Positions 54,309 through 62,826 of a stretch of 64,000 nucleotides of DNA are shown one piece after another. This DNA comes from Flectobacillus rivi. GTDB taxonomy: Bacteria > Bacteroidota > Bacteroidia > Cytophagales > Spirosomataceae. Made by a program: the position numbers and the translations under genes. Within the stretch, counting starts at the first letter, position 1. Each line of letters begins with the position of its first letter. Under the pieces are notes generated by a model. That model saw only the letters and a program-made list of their open reading frames with translations. It searched no databases and was not told the DNA's origin. The stretch is from positions 186,001 through 250,000 of the forward strand of contig NZ_JASHIE010000004.1 in assembly GCF_030056655.1 (NCBI RefSeq), given 5' to 3'.

Positions 54309-55601
54309 ATGACTACTAAAAACAGCCAAGAACTTTTCGACAAAGCTAAAAACTACATCCCTGGCGGTGTAAACTCACCTGTAAGAGCTTTTAGAGCCGT
54401 TGGAGGAAATCCTCTTTTCATCAAATCTGCTAAAGGTGCCTACCTTTACGATGAAGATGGAAACGCATTCATCGAACTAATTAACTCATGGGGACCTATG
54501 ATTTTGGGTCATGCTAATGAGTTGGTCGAAAAAGCAGTTGCCGATGCTATTCAGTTAGGTTTTTCTTATGGTGCCCCTACTCGTCGTGAAGTAGAAATGG
54601 CAGAACTCATTACTTCAATCGTACCTTCTGTTGAAAAAGTACGTATGGTAAACTCTGGTACAGAGGCTACAATGTCGGCTATTCGTGTGGCACGTGGTTA
54701 TACAGGTCGTGACAAAATCATCAAATTCGAAGGTTGTTATCATGGTCATGGTGATTCATTTTTGATTGCAGCAGGTTCTGGGGCAATTACATTTGGACAT
54801 CCTGACAGTCCAGGCGTAACCAAAGGTGTAGCCAATGATACGCTAACGGCTCCTTATAACGATCTAGCGGCTGTACAAACGCTAGTGGACGCGAATCAAG
54901 GTCAAATTGCTTGTATTATCCTTGAGCCAGTAGTTGGTAATATGGGGCTCGTAAAACCAGCAGAGGGCTTCTTGGAGGGACTTCGCCAAATTTGTGATAA
55001 AGAAGGTATTGTATTGATTTTTGATGAAGTAATGACTGGTTTTCGCTTGGCGAAAGGCGGCTTCCAAGAACGTTGTGGTGTAACACCTGATATGACGACC
55101 ATGGGTAAAATTATCGGCGGAGGTATGCCAGTTGGTGCTTACGGTGGTAAAAAAGAAATCATGGATTGTGTTTCGCCTGCGGGTCCTGTATATCAAGCAG
55201 GTACACTTTCAGGAAATCCCATTGCGATGGCGGCTGGTCAAGCCATGTTGACTTACTTGAACGAGCATCCAGAAGTATATGAGCGAATCGAAACGGTTGG
55301 TAATACCTTAACATCTGGTATTCGTGCCAATATGCAAAAACTTGGTTTGAACTATACACTCAACCATGTTGGTTCAATGTTTACTTTATTCTTTACGGAT
55401 AAGCCTGTAAACAATTTTGAAGATGCAAAATCATCAGATACAGCGCTATTCGGTAAATTCTTTAACGCGATGCTGAAAAGAGGTATCTATATGGCTCCTT
55501 CACAATACGAAGCGATGTTTATCTCTACTGCGTTGACAGACGAACACGTAGCTCAAATCTTGGATGCGAGTTACGAGAGTTTCCAAGAAATCTTAGCATA
55601 A
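54309..55601 (+). CDS. hemL: Glutamate-1-semialdehyde 2,1-aminomutase
   Basis: A 430-residue PLP enzyme that makes 5-aminolevulinate, the C5-pathway precursor of haem. Family marks are YIPGGVNSPVRAFRAVGG, the active-site lysine region TTMGKIIGGGMPVGAYGG (Lys near residue 267), GCYHGHGD and FDEVMTGFR. Complete. It follows the LpoA-like gene by 34 bases and ends in a clear hairpin. Confidence 0.97.
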   Translation: MTTKNSQELFDKAKNYIPGGVNSPVRAFRAVGGNPLFIKSAKGAYLYDEDGNAFIELINSWGPMILGHANELVEKAVADAIQLGFSYGAPTRREVEMAELITSIVPSVEKVRMVNSGTEATMSAIRVARGYTGRDKIIKFEGCYHGHGDSFLIAAGSGAITFGHPDSPGVTKGVANDTLTAPYNDLAAVQTLVDANQGQIACIILEPVVGNMGLVKPAEGFLEGLRQICDKEGIVLIFDEVMTGFRLAKGGFQERCGVTPDMTTMGKIIGGGMPVGAYGGKKEIMDCVSPAGPVYQAGTLSGNPIAMAAGQAMLTYLNEHPEVYERIETVGNTLTSGIRANMQKLGLNYTLNHVGSMFTLFFTDKPVNNFEDAKSSDTALFGKFFNAMLKRGIYMAPSQYEAMFISTALTDEHVAQILDASYESFQEILA

Positions 55602-55659
55602 GTAAAAGTGATTTGTTAATAGCATATTGGCTATTAGAATACGCTCATATTTTCCATCG

Positions 55660-55686
55660 AAGGTCAGCAGTTGCTGACCTTTTTTC
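55660..55686 (+). terminator. hemL terminator
   Basis: A 9-10-bp stem (AAGGTCAGCA/TGCTGACCTT) with a tight loop and a T-run, immediately before the lipoprotein gene. Confidence 0.88.
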
Positions 55687-55703
55687 AAACCTCTCCTTTC
55701 AAT

Positions 55704-56072
55704 ATGAAACCCTATCTCCTTTCCTTTTTTGTGTGTCTACTACTTTTTTCTTGTGGAAATTCTGAAGTAGATAAACTTCGTGAAGAAAATCGTGTTTTGA
55801 AAGAGCAATTACGCACTGCCCAAAACGGTGGTGATTCACATAAGTATATCCTCAAACTCCGTTTGAAACAATCGCATTTATCATTAAGCATCAAAAAGCA
55901 TATCAAAGATGCCATGAACGCAGTAGATTTTGAGATTCCAGTTGACAAAGAGTTTTATGATAGTGTAGAAGAAGGACAAGAAATTATTGATAATTTCAGA
56001 TTTGGCTCAATGGTTTTATACGGAAGCTTTGGTGATTGGGAGCTGAAAGTGAAGAAAAAATATGTAAAATGA
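55704..56072 (+). CDS. Small lipoprotein of unknown function
   Basis: A 122-residue protein from the ATG at 55704; an upstream start at 55671 lies inside the hemL terminator hairpin. The N-terminus has a lipobox (LLLFSC, Cys at about 17). A short coiled-coil stretch follows (VDKLREENRVLKEQLRTAQN), then a soluble alpha/beta part ending DWELKVKKKYVK. I do not recognise the family. The early coiled coil suggests an oligomeric envelope protein. Confidence 0.7.
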   Translation: MKPYLLSFFVCLLLFSCGNSEVDKLREENRVLKEQLRTAQNGGDSHKYILKLRLKQSHLSLSIKKHIKDAMNAVDFEIPVDKEFYDSVEEGQEIIDNFRFGSMVLYGSFGDWELKVKKKYVK

Positions 56073-56191
56073 GTAATTTTGTGGTCTGAAATGTAAGGTT
56101 ACTCAACTACTATAAACTTGTTGAACTCTCACTTTTCTTTTTTCAACACAAAAATTAAAAATAACTGTTGTTTGAGCACAGCGATTTTTCC

Positions 56192-57202
56192 ATGCGAAAT
56201 TATTCCATTATTATTCCTGTATATAACCGTCCCGACGAATTAGATGAACTGCTAGCTTGTCTGACAAAACAAACCTACAAAATTTTTGAAGTGGTCGTAG
56301 TAGAGGATGGCTCTGCTATAAAAGCTGATAAAATTGTTGAGAAATACCATTCTCAACTAGAGATAACATATATCCAACAACAAAACACAGGTCAGGGGTT
56401 TGCACGTAATACAGGTTTTAAGCATGCCAATGGCGATTATTTTATCATTCTAGACTCCGATGCGCTGATAGAACCTAACTATCTGGAAATCGTAGAAAAA
56501 CAGCTCAATAGCAATTTCCTTGACCTTTACGGAGGTCCCGACCGCGACCATCCTAATTTCACGCCTATCCAAAAAGCCATTAGCTACTCAATGACCTCAC
56601 TATTTACAACTGGGGGAATTAGAGGAAGTAAAAAAAATCTTGGTGGAACATTTCATCCACGAAGCTTTAATATGGGTATGTCGAAGGAAGTTTATCGCAA
56701 AACTCAAGGCTTCATTATTACCCGAATGGGCGAAGATATTGAGTTTTCAATTCGTGCTATCAGTCTTGGCTTTAAGTCTGGACTTATTCCTGAAGCTTTT
56801 ATTTATCATAAAAGAAGAACCAGTTTTGTGCAGTTTTATAAACAGTTGAGATTTTTTGGGAAAGCAAGAATCAATATCAGTCGCTTTTTTCCTAAAGAAC
56901 TCAAATTGGTGCATACTTTCCCTATGGTCTTTACCCTTGCCTTGTTTAGTATTCCATTATGGTGGTTGGTGTTCAAACCATTTTTCTATCTGGCTATTGG
57001 GGCTTTTGCAATATATACATTACTAAATTTCATTGATTCGACTTTGAAGAATAAAAGTCTACAAGTTGGCTTGCTTAGTATTATTGCTGTTTATGTTCAA
57101 TTAGTAGGCTATGGTATCGGGTTTATTTCAGAAGGTTGGAAAAAACTTTTTGAAGAAAAAGGATACAAACAGCTAGGCGATAACATCGAATATCCATCCT
57201 GA
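56192..57202 (+). CDS. GT2 family glycosyltransferase
   Basis: A 336-residue GT-A enzyme. The start at ATG 56192 (MRNYSIIIPVYNRPDELDEL) is used because the longer frame begins at a TTG. Motifs include VVVVEDGSA, NTGQGFARNTGFKHANGDYF, LDSDALIEPNY (DxD-like) and GEDIEFSIRA, the inverting GT2 pattern. The C-terminal 110 residues include two to four hydrophobic helices (FTLALFSIPLWWLVFK; AIGAFAIYTLLNF), typical of envelope polysaccharide or glycolipid transferases. The acceptor is unknown. It is convergent with hldD across a repeat-rich gap. Confidence 0.9.
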   Translation: MRNYSIIIPVYNRPDELDELLACLTKQTYKIFEVVVVEDGSAIKADKIVEKYHSQLEITYIQQQNTGQGFARNTGFKHANGDYFIILDSDALIEPNYLEIVEKQLNSNFLDLYGGPDRDHPNFTPIQKAISYSMTSLFTTGGIRGSKKNLGGTFHPRSFNMGMSKEVYRKTQGFIITRMGEDIEFSIRAISLGFKSGLIPEAFIYHKRRTSFVQFYKQLRFFGKARINISRFFPKELKLVHTFPMVFTLALFSIPLWWLVFKPFFYLAIGAFAIYTLLNFIDSTLKNKSLQVGLLSIIAVYVQLVGYGIGFISEGWKKLFEEKGYKQLGDNIEYPS

Positions 57203-57249
57203 TTGAAGTGATAAGTTTTGTGTGTGGAGTTTTGAAAAATTTAGTGGAT

Positions 57250-57437
57250 GAGTGAGTGGTGATTGAGTGATTATTTTAAATATTCTAGCAGTAGAGACGC
57301 AATGATTGCGTCTTAAAACCAGTTATATCTAGCATGGTAGTATCAAAAAAAGCGGTCAAAAATAAATTTTTGACCGCTTTTTTAATATGTTTTCGAATGA
57401 TACATTTTCAGAAGACGCAAAGCATTACGTAACTACA
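57250..57437. repeat. Mirror-image pair of palindromic repeats around a terminator hairpin, copy 5
   Basis: A palindromic core lies at 57291-57314 (GTAGAGACGCAATGATTGCG). A 17-bp perfect hairpin follows (AAAAAAGCGGTCAAAAA and complement, about 57346-57383). A second, diverged core lies in reverse orientation at 57411-57437. Each core has a GAGTGATTATTTT-like flank on its outer side. The whole block sits between the convergent GT2 and hldD genes. Confidence 0.85.
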
Positions 57438-57463
57438 AATAAAAATAATCACTCAATTAATAT

Positions 57464-58429
57464 CTAATAATACTTCTGATCTGCTAAATAATTCTTCACA
57501 TAATCAGTTACGCCTTCTTCTAAAGTATGGAAAGGTTTTTCGTAACCAATCGACTTTAATTTTGACATATTTGCTTCTGTGAAATATTGATATTTATCAC
57601 GAATGTCTTCTGGAGTATCGATAAATGAGATATTTGGCTCGAGATTCAATGCGTAGAAGGTATTTTTCACCAAATCCAAGAAGGTTCTTGCCTTACCAGA
57701 ACCCAAGTTATAAATACCTGAGTTACGACGGTGATGCATTAGGAATAAACAAACCTCTACAACATCTTTTACATACACAAAGTCACGCATTTGTTCGCCA
57801 TCCTTAAATTCAGGATTATGAGAACGGAACAATTTCATAGCGCCAGTTTTCTGAATTTGGTTAAATGTATGCCAAATCACTGATGCCATGCGACCTTTAT
57901 GGAATTCGTTTGGTCCGTAAACATTAAAGAACTTCAAGCCAGCCCAGAAGAAAGGCTTTTCTTGTTGTTGTAATGCCCAAATGTCAAAATCATTCTTTGA
58001 ATCTCCGTAAGGGTTCAAAGGCTTCAATTGAGGAATCAAAGACTCATTATCATCGTAGCCATGCTCACCCAAACCATAAGTAGCTGCCGAAGAAGCATAT
58101 ACCAATGGAATTTGGTAATCATGACATTTTTTCCAAATCTTCTTTGAGTAATTCAAATTCAATTTGTTGAAAATCTCGATATTGAACTCTGTCGTATCTG
58201 TACGAGCACCAATGTGAAAGCAGAATTCAACCTCTTGATAGTTTGCATCCAACCACTCAAAAAAGTGTTCGCGGTCTACACGCTCTTGAATCTTTTTCCC
58301 TTCAAGATTTTTGTTCTTTTGCTCATCGGAAAAATCGTCAACAGCAATGATATAGTTAAAATTGTCCTCATTCAAGCGTTGAATAAGGCAACTTCCAATA
58401 AACCCAGCGGCACCTGTAACAATAATCAT
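57464..58429 (-). CDS. hldD: ADP-glyceromanno-heptose 6-epimerase
   Basis: A 321-residue extended short-chain dehydrogenase. The NADP-binding loop TGAAGFIGS, the ASSAATYG segment, the catalytic YGDSK (YxxxK, about residues 145-149) and the HldD-type FFNVYGPNEFHKGRMASV-like region (KFFNVYGPNEFHKGRMASVI) are present. It converts ADP-D-glycero- to ADP-L-glycero-D-manno-heptose for lipopolysaccharide inner core. The other heptose genes are absent from the window. It has a long upstream gap with promoter-like motifs. Confidence 0.9.
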   Translation of the reverse strand: MIIVTGAAGFIGSCLIQRLNEDNFNYIIAVDDFSDEQKNKNLEGKKIQERVDREHFFEWLDANYQEVEFCFHIGARTDTTEFNIEIFNKLNLNYSKKIWKKCHDYQIPLVYASSAATYGLGEHGYDDNESLIPQLKPLNPYGDSKNDFDIWALQQQEKPFFWAGLKFFNVYGPNEFHKGRMASVIWHTFNQIQKTGAMKLFRSHNPEFKDGEQMRDFVYVKDVVEVCLFLMHHRRNSGIYNLGSGKARTFLDLVKNTFYALNLEPNISFIDTPEDIRDKYQYFTEANMSKLKSIGYEKPFHTLEEGVTDYVKNYLADQKYY

Positions 58430-58764
58430 AAAATAGAAACTAAAATTGAGTGGTTCTGGAATGTGTTATTTATGAATAAAAACTAATGATTCTCTTGAGA
58501 ATCGAGAAAAATCCACTCGGAAGATATGGTCAATCATGTTGGATAATAAATAATTCCGAAAGGTAGTATCTCGACTACGTGGTTCTATTATGAACCTGTC
58601 TATTTATTAAATCTATATTGTCAAAATCCAATATGCAGGTAAGGAGCAAAGTAATTTTATAAGAATAATTAAGTTGTTTTTAGAGCTACGTTTCTATGAC
58701 AAAAATCATATCATGAAGTTTAGTGAAACAGACTTAAAATCGAACTATTCCTAGAAAAAGTAAG

Positions 58765-58795
58765 CAAAAGTACCTAAAGCTTTGCGAAAAACCAA
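58765..58795 (-). promoter_or_regulatory. Minus-strand promoter candidate upstream of hldD
   Basis: On the minus strand: TTG (58795-58793), a 20-base spacer and TACTTTTG (58772-58765). It is a full consensus match and predicts a start near 58757, about 330 bases before the hldD ATG. Confidence 0.65.
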
Positions 58796-58809
58796 TACAC
58801 TTAACTTTG
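58781..58809 (+). promoter_or_regulatory. Plus-strand promoter candidate in the same gap
   Basis: TTTG (58781-58784), a 17-base spacer and TAACTTTG (58802-58809). It overlaps the minus-strand candidate head to head and predicts a rightward transcript from about 58815 with no gene until queD at 59230. Confidence 0.6.
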
Positions 58810-59229
58810 AAAAAATATAAACTTTTCAAGATTACACTTGTAGGGTATTATGCGAGGTTAGAGTAATAGGCTGATTTACAGAAATATCTTATCTAAAAAT
58901 AATGAAATAAATTGAACAAATTAAAGACTTTCGTAAAATGATTGTTTTCAGCTTTCTTTTTTGTGAAACTAAAAGCCATTAACTTTGTGTTCTTAATCCA
59001 CAGATTGGTTTTGCTACGTTTTCCCAACTCCAATCACGGCGATTTTGCTGGTCATCACTCGTAGTTTTGTGCTTGTATAATCTAAGGTTGGCCTAAGGTT
59101 AGTTATTAGTAGTTTTTACTTAGAAAATGTAATTACTGTTTTCTATTTTCATTTTTCTCTGATAACTAACATCCCGCTAGCACACATTATCAAGATTTTA
59201 CGCAAAACGAATAAATTAACTGAAAACAA

Positions 59230-59649
59230 ATGGTTTACGTAGTTCGTAAAGAACACTTCAATGCCGCTCACAGGCTGTATAATCCTAACTGGACAGAGGA
59301 AAAGAATCGTGAGGTATTTGGTCCATGTGCAAATGTCAACTGGCACGGACATAATTTTGAGCTTATCGTTACTGTAAAAGGTATTCCAGATCCTGATACA
59401 GGCTTTGTAATTGATATGAAAGTGATGAGCCAAATTATCAAAGATGAAATCATCGAGCGTGTTGACCACAAAAACTTAAATCTCGATGTAGATTTTATGC
59501 AAGGTAAAATGGCTAGTTGCGAAATTTTTGCCATGGAAATTTGGAAAATATTAGCGCCAAAACTCAATGAGCAAATTCCACACGGACAGCTACACTGCAT
59601 CGAACTAATCGAAACGCCTAAAAACTCAGTGAAGTATTACGGCGAATAA
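59230..59649 (+). CDS. queD: 6-carboxytetrahydropterin synthase / PTPS family protein
   Basis: A 139-residue T-fold enzyme. Zinc-binding histidines are His14 (FNAAHRL), His39 and His41 (NWHGHNFEL); the catalytic cysteine is Cys33 (FGPCANVN) and the second catalytic pair is in RVDHKNLN (Asp79, His80). This is QueD-type PTPS, which makes 6-carboxytetrahydropterin for queuosine; some relatives make 6-pyruvoyltetrahydropterin, and Bacteroidota members could have either role. It is 77 bases upstream of lpxB, without other queuosine genes nearby. Confidence 0.87.
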   Translation: MVYVVRKEHFNAAHRLYNPNWTEEKNREVFGPCANVNWHGHNFELIVTVKGIPDPDTGFVIDMKVMSQIIKDEIIERVDHKNLNLDVDFMQGKMASCEIFAMEIWKILAPKLNEQIPHGQLHCIELIETPKNSVKYYGE

Positions 59650-59726
59650 TTGTACTATGTGAAGCTTTGGGCTGATATTCTTGGCTCCTCAAGCAGCCTG
59701 AAGCTCTCAGCCTAAAGCCCACATCC

Positions 59727-60833
59727 ATGAAATACTATATCATAGCTGGCGAACGCTCTGGCGATTTGCACGGCTCTAATCTCATCAAAGCAATCCTTCA
59801 AAAGGATGCCAACGCCCAAATTCGTGCTTGGGGCGGTGATATGATGCAGGATGCAGGCGCTACGCTTGTTAAACACTACAAGGACATTGCCTTTATGGGC
59901 TTTGCCGAGGTCATCAAAAATCTTCCTACTATTCTTGGACTTTTGTCGTTTTGCAAAAAAGACATTCAAGCTTACCAGCCTGATGTGGTCATTCTGATTG
60001 ACTATGCAGGATTTAATATGCGTGTGGCTAAGTTTGTCAAGTCTATTGGTATCAAAACATTTTATTATATTTCGCCAAAAGTTTGGGCTTGGAATCAATC
60101 ACGTGCGCTCAATATCAAAAAATTTGTTGACCGAATGTTTGTGATTTTTCCTTTCGAAAAAGACTTTTTCAAAAAATATGATTACGACGTAGACTATGTA
60201 GGCAACCCGCTCTTTGATGCTATCGCAGACTTTCAGCCTAAAGCTAATTTTAGAAAAGAAGCTCGTGTAGGTCAAAAGCCAATTATTGCACTTCTTCCAG
60301 GTTCGCGACAACAAGAGGTAGCTAAAATCCTACCATTGATGGTAGCGCAAGCCTATAATTTTCCAGATTATCAGTTTGTTATTGCAGGGGTTTCCAACTT
60401 ACCAAAAGAGCTTTATGCCCGTTGGCAGTCTATTTTTCCGATCAAAGTGGTCTATGACGATGCCTACAATTTGCTTTCTGTGGCTGATGCTGCTTTGGTG
60501 ACATCTGGAACAGCAACTCTGGAGACTGCCTTGTTGAATGTTCCGCAGGTGGTTTGCTACAAAACCAGTGGTATTTCATTTGCGATCGCCAAAATGGTTA
60601 TTAAAGTACCATATATCTCTTTGGTAAATTTGGTTGCTCAGAAAAAAATTGTTCCAGAATTAATTCAAAGTGATTTGAATAATATCACGGTTCAAGAAGA
60701 ACTGAAGAAGATACTAACTCCAGAAGGACGTCAAGCGCAATTGGAAGGATATGCTGAGGTGAGGGCGTTGCTAGGAGACAAAGGAGCTTCTGCAAAAGCT
60801 GGCAGTTTAATGGTTGATTATCTATTGAAATAG
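59727..60833 (+). CDS. lpxB: Lipid-A-disaccharide synthase
   Basis: A 368-residue GT19 enzyme joining UDP-diacylglucosamine and lipid X to make lipid A disaccharide at the inner membrane. Family marks are AGERSGDLHGSNLI at the N-terminus, YYISPKVWAWNQSRA, MFVIFPFEKDFFKK, GNPLFDA and LLPGSRQQEVAKILP. It follows queD by 77 bases. LpxB plus HldD nearby fits an envelope-assembly neighbourhood. Confidence 0.96.
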   Translation: MKYYIIAGERSGDLHGSNLIKAILQKDANAQIRAWGGDMMQDAGATLVKHYKDIAFMGFAEVIKNLPTILGLLSFCKKDIQAYQPDVVILIDYAGFNMRVAKFVKSIGIKTFYYISPKVWAWNQSRALNIKKFVDRMFVIFPFEKDFFKKYDYDVDYVGNPLFDAIADFQPKANFRKEARVGQKPIIALLPGSRQQEVAKILPLMVAQAYNFPDYQFVIAGVSNLPKELYARWQSIFPIKVVYDDAYNLLSVADAALVTSGTATLETALLNVPQVVCYKTSGISFAIAKMVIKVPYISLVNLVAQKKIVPELIQSDLNNITVQEELKKILTPEGRQAQLEGYAEVRALLGDKGASAKAGSLMVDYLLK

Positions 60834-60850
60834 TTGGAGCTTATGCGCTT

Positions 60851-60890
60851 GAGTGATTGAGTCATTCTAAAAATTATTACTCAATCACTC
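60851..60890. terminator. Hairpin between lpxB and the acyltransferase gene
   Basis: The arms GAGTGATTGAGT (60851-60862) and ACTCAATCACTC (60879-60890) are perfect complements. The words are the same as those flanking the dispersed repeat copies. It sits between convergent genes and can terminate both. Confidence 0.7.
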
Positions 60891-60900
60891 ATGCACTCAA

Positions 60901-61467
60901 TTAGAGATTTTTCCCGTCCAAATAATTCTTAATCCAAGATTTTTGGACACCTTGTATTTGACTAAAGTAAGTTGCAATTTCTTTAAAATCAGCCTCAACG
61001 TTGCTGGTAGGATAAAAAGGTTCTCGCACAAAAACAGTCTTTCTTGGATAATCAAATCCGACTAAAATAATTGGAATATTAGCTCCTTTGGCGACATAAT
61101 AAAATCCTGTTTTTAACTTCTCGACATTTTTCCGTGTTCCTTCTGGCGCTAATGCTACGTGTAAAGTCTCATTGTTATTAAAAACTTGGACTACTGCATC
61201 AACCAAATTGTTATTTTTAGACCTATCTACAGGCATTCCTCCCAAAGTCCTGAACAGCCAGCCAAATGGAGGCTTAAATAATTCTGCTTTGCCGAGGTAT
61301 ACAATTTTTTTACCAATTACAGCCCTTGCTCCTAGCCCAACAGGAAAATCTACCCAACTTGCATGAGGCACTACCGCTACGATACTTTTCTTTAGCGTCA
61401 CTGGAATGTGTCCTTCAACTTTCCAACCAGCCAGCTTGAATAGTATTATAAATATTTTATTTAGCAT
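60901..61467 (-). CDS. PlsC-like 1-acylglycerol-3-phosphate acyltransferase
   Basis: A 188-residue membrane-associated acyltransferase. The catalytic HX4D motif is PHASWVDF (His to Asp), followed by GKAELFKPPFGWLFRTLGGM, DRSKNN and the APEGTRK block; together these define the phospholipid acyltransferase family. It acylates lysophosphatidic acid or a related acceptor. It is short, as usual for Bacteroidota members. Monocistronic; it is convergent with lpxB. Confidence 0.9.
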   Translation of the reverse strand: MLNKIFIILFKLAGWKVEGHIPVTLKKSIVAVVPHASWVDFPVGLGARAVIGKKIVYLGKAELFKPPFGWLFRTLGGMPVDRSKNNNLVDAVVQVFNNNETLHVALAPEGTRKNVEKLKTGFYYVAKGANIPIILVGFDYPRKTVFVREPFYPTSNVEADFKEIATYFSQIQGVQKSWIKNYLDGKNL

Positions 61468-61567
61468 AATTTTAAGTGAATTAATATTTCAAGTGAAAAT
61501 AAGTAAAAAACTATAACAGAAATAATTTCACTGTAAAAATTGCATAGGTCAGGAATATTGGAAGAAA

Positions 61568-61620
61568 AAAGGCACAAAGTATTTGTCTAAATCAGATTCA
61601 AACAAACACTTTGTGCCTTT
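61568..61620. terminator. 18-bp inverted repeat downstream of the site-2 protease gene
   Basis: Arms 61568-61585 and 61603-61620 pair with one mismatch (AAAGGCACAAAGTATTTG / CAAACACTTTGTGCCTTT). The word GGCACAAAGT also occurs at 46435-46465, so this is a dispersed repeat as well as a probable terminator. Confidence 0.75.
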
Positions 61621-61638
61621 GTGCCATTTCCTCTATGC

Positions 61639-62826
61639 TTACTTACTAATATCAATCAACATAAAAGGATGGGGGGTAAAGCAAATGATAAATATTCCTA
61701 AAGAAATCCACCCTAAAACTTTACGCTTAGTATCTAGTGGCGAGTCCTCCTCCACATCTGGATGATAGATGCCTAAAAATCTTCCTAGTAAAAAAGCAAA
61801 TGGAAAAAAACCAGAGAACCCTTGAAAATCCTTTACCACTGGCGTTGCACTCATGACAAATTGAACAACCACCATACTCAAGCTAATAACCCAAGGAGTT
61901 AGAGGGTTGGTAGATATTCGGGAGAGACAAGTTTTCAAGAAAAAGATATAGATACCCAACCACAAGAAGAAATCTAAATCAGAGGTATAAGCACTACCTT
62001 CAAATCCAATCGACTGAATGTCCTCAATGGTGTACATTCCTATACCCGCATAAAACAAAAATCCAACGAAGATTATCGGTGCTATGGTGTTAAACTTCTT
62101 TTTGCCAATAAGACCGTACAAAATATGTCCACCGTCTAATTGTCCAATTGGGAATAAATTTAGAGCAGTAAAAAACAAAGATAGATAACCAGCCCAAAGC
62201 AGTGGATAATGCGATAACTCAAAATTAGGTGGTAATAAAGCAGAATCCGCCACATAGTTTTTGAAAAAAAGCATCAACAAATTGTCTCCTAATGTCATTT
62301 GTCCGTTAAGCAAATTTGCATTTTTAGACATCTCATGGGCGTAGTTTGCTCCATATTTAACATATTCAGGATGAATTTTGTAGATATAATCCAAGGGAGG
62401 TAAATGAGTGAATCCATACCACAACACTCCAAAACCTACTACAAATCCAGCCAAAGGACCTGCAATCCCAATATCAAAATATTGTTTGCGTGTTCTAGTT
62501 CTATCAAGAATTCGAATAACAGCACCTAATGTTCCAATACTCATGGCTAAAGCACTTAGCCACATTGGTATGTAATAAGGCAATGTCGTTCGGATTTTAT
62601 AATACCTAGCCATAAAAAAATGACCAAATTCATGACAGGTGAGAATCGCTAAAAAAGGAATCGAGAACTCAAATCCCTGCCAAAAATCCTGAGGAAATTT
62701 AAGAATATCCTTTTCTGGTAAAAAGAAAAAAAAGCGTCCTGTCATTGCCTCCGCTCCTGCCAATGTTGTGGTTATTACTGTTACCACAAACAGCACTAAC
62801 TGAATCGCTATCGTTTTATTCTTCAT
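61639..62826 (-). CDS. Site-2 protease family membrane metalloprotease (M50)
   Basis: A 395-residue, multi-helix intramembrane zinc protease. The HExxH zinc motif is CHEFGHFFMARYY (about residues 63-67), and the third ligand is in LFPIGQLDGGHILYG. M50 proteases cut membrane-anchored regulators such as anti-sigma factors. The start ATG at 62826 overlaps the upstream HAD gene's end by 11 bases, so the two are translationally coupled. The substrate is unknown. Confidence 0.9.
   Translation of the reverse strand: MKNKTIAIQLVLFVVTVITTTLAGAEAMTGRFFFFLPEKDILKFPQDFWQGFEFSIPFLAILTCHEFGHFFMARYYKIRTTLPYYIPMWLSALAMSIGTLGAVIRILDRTRTRKQYFDIGIAGPLAGFVVGFGVLWYGFTHLPPLDYIYKIHPEYVKYGANYAHEMSKNANLLNGQMTLGDNLLMLFFKNYVADSALLPPNFELSHYPLLWAGYLSLFFTALNLFPIGQLDGGHILYGLIGKKKFNTIAPIIFVGFLFYAGIGMYTIEDIQSIGFEGSAYTSDLDFFLWLGIYIFFLKTCLSRISTNPLTPWVISLSMVVVQFVMSATPVVKDFQGFSGFFPFAFLLGRFLGIYHPDVEEDSPLDTKRKVLGWISLGIFIICFTPHPFMLIDISK

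Larger units (their letters stand above)
58430..59229. other. 800-bp gap with promoter motifs on both strands and no ORF
   Basis: The largest gene-free stretch in the window. I see no convincing ORF, tRNA or known RNA. It holds a small perfect palindrome (GATTCTC TT GAGAATC, 58488-58503) and the two overlapping promoter candidates listed separately. The right part is AT-rich upstream sequence of queD, with a further TAACTTTG at 58980-58987. A leader or small RNA gene is possible. Confidence 0.55.

Noticed and set aside
58430..59229. RNase P, tmRNA or 6S RNA gene in the large gap
   Set aside because: No matching core motifs or expected 5'/3' pairing could be seen, so only promoter motifs are reported.
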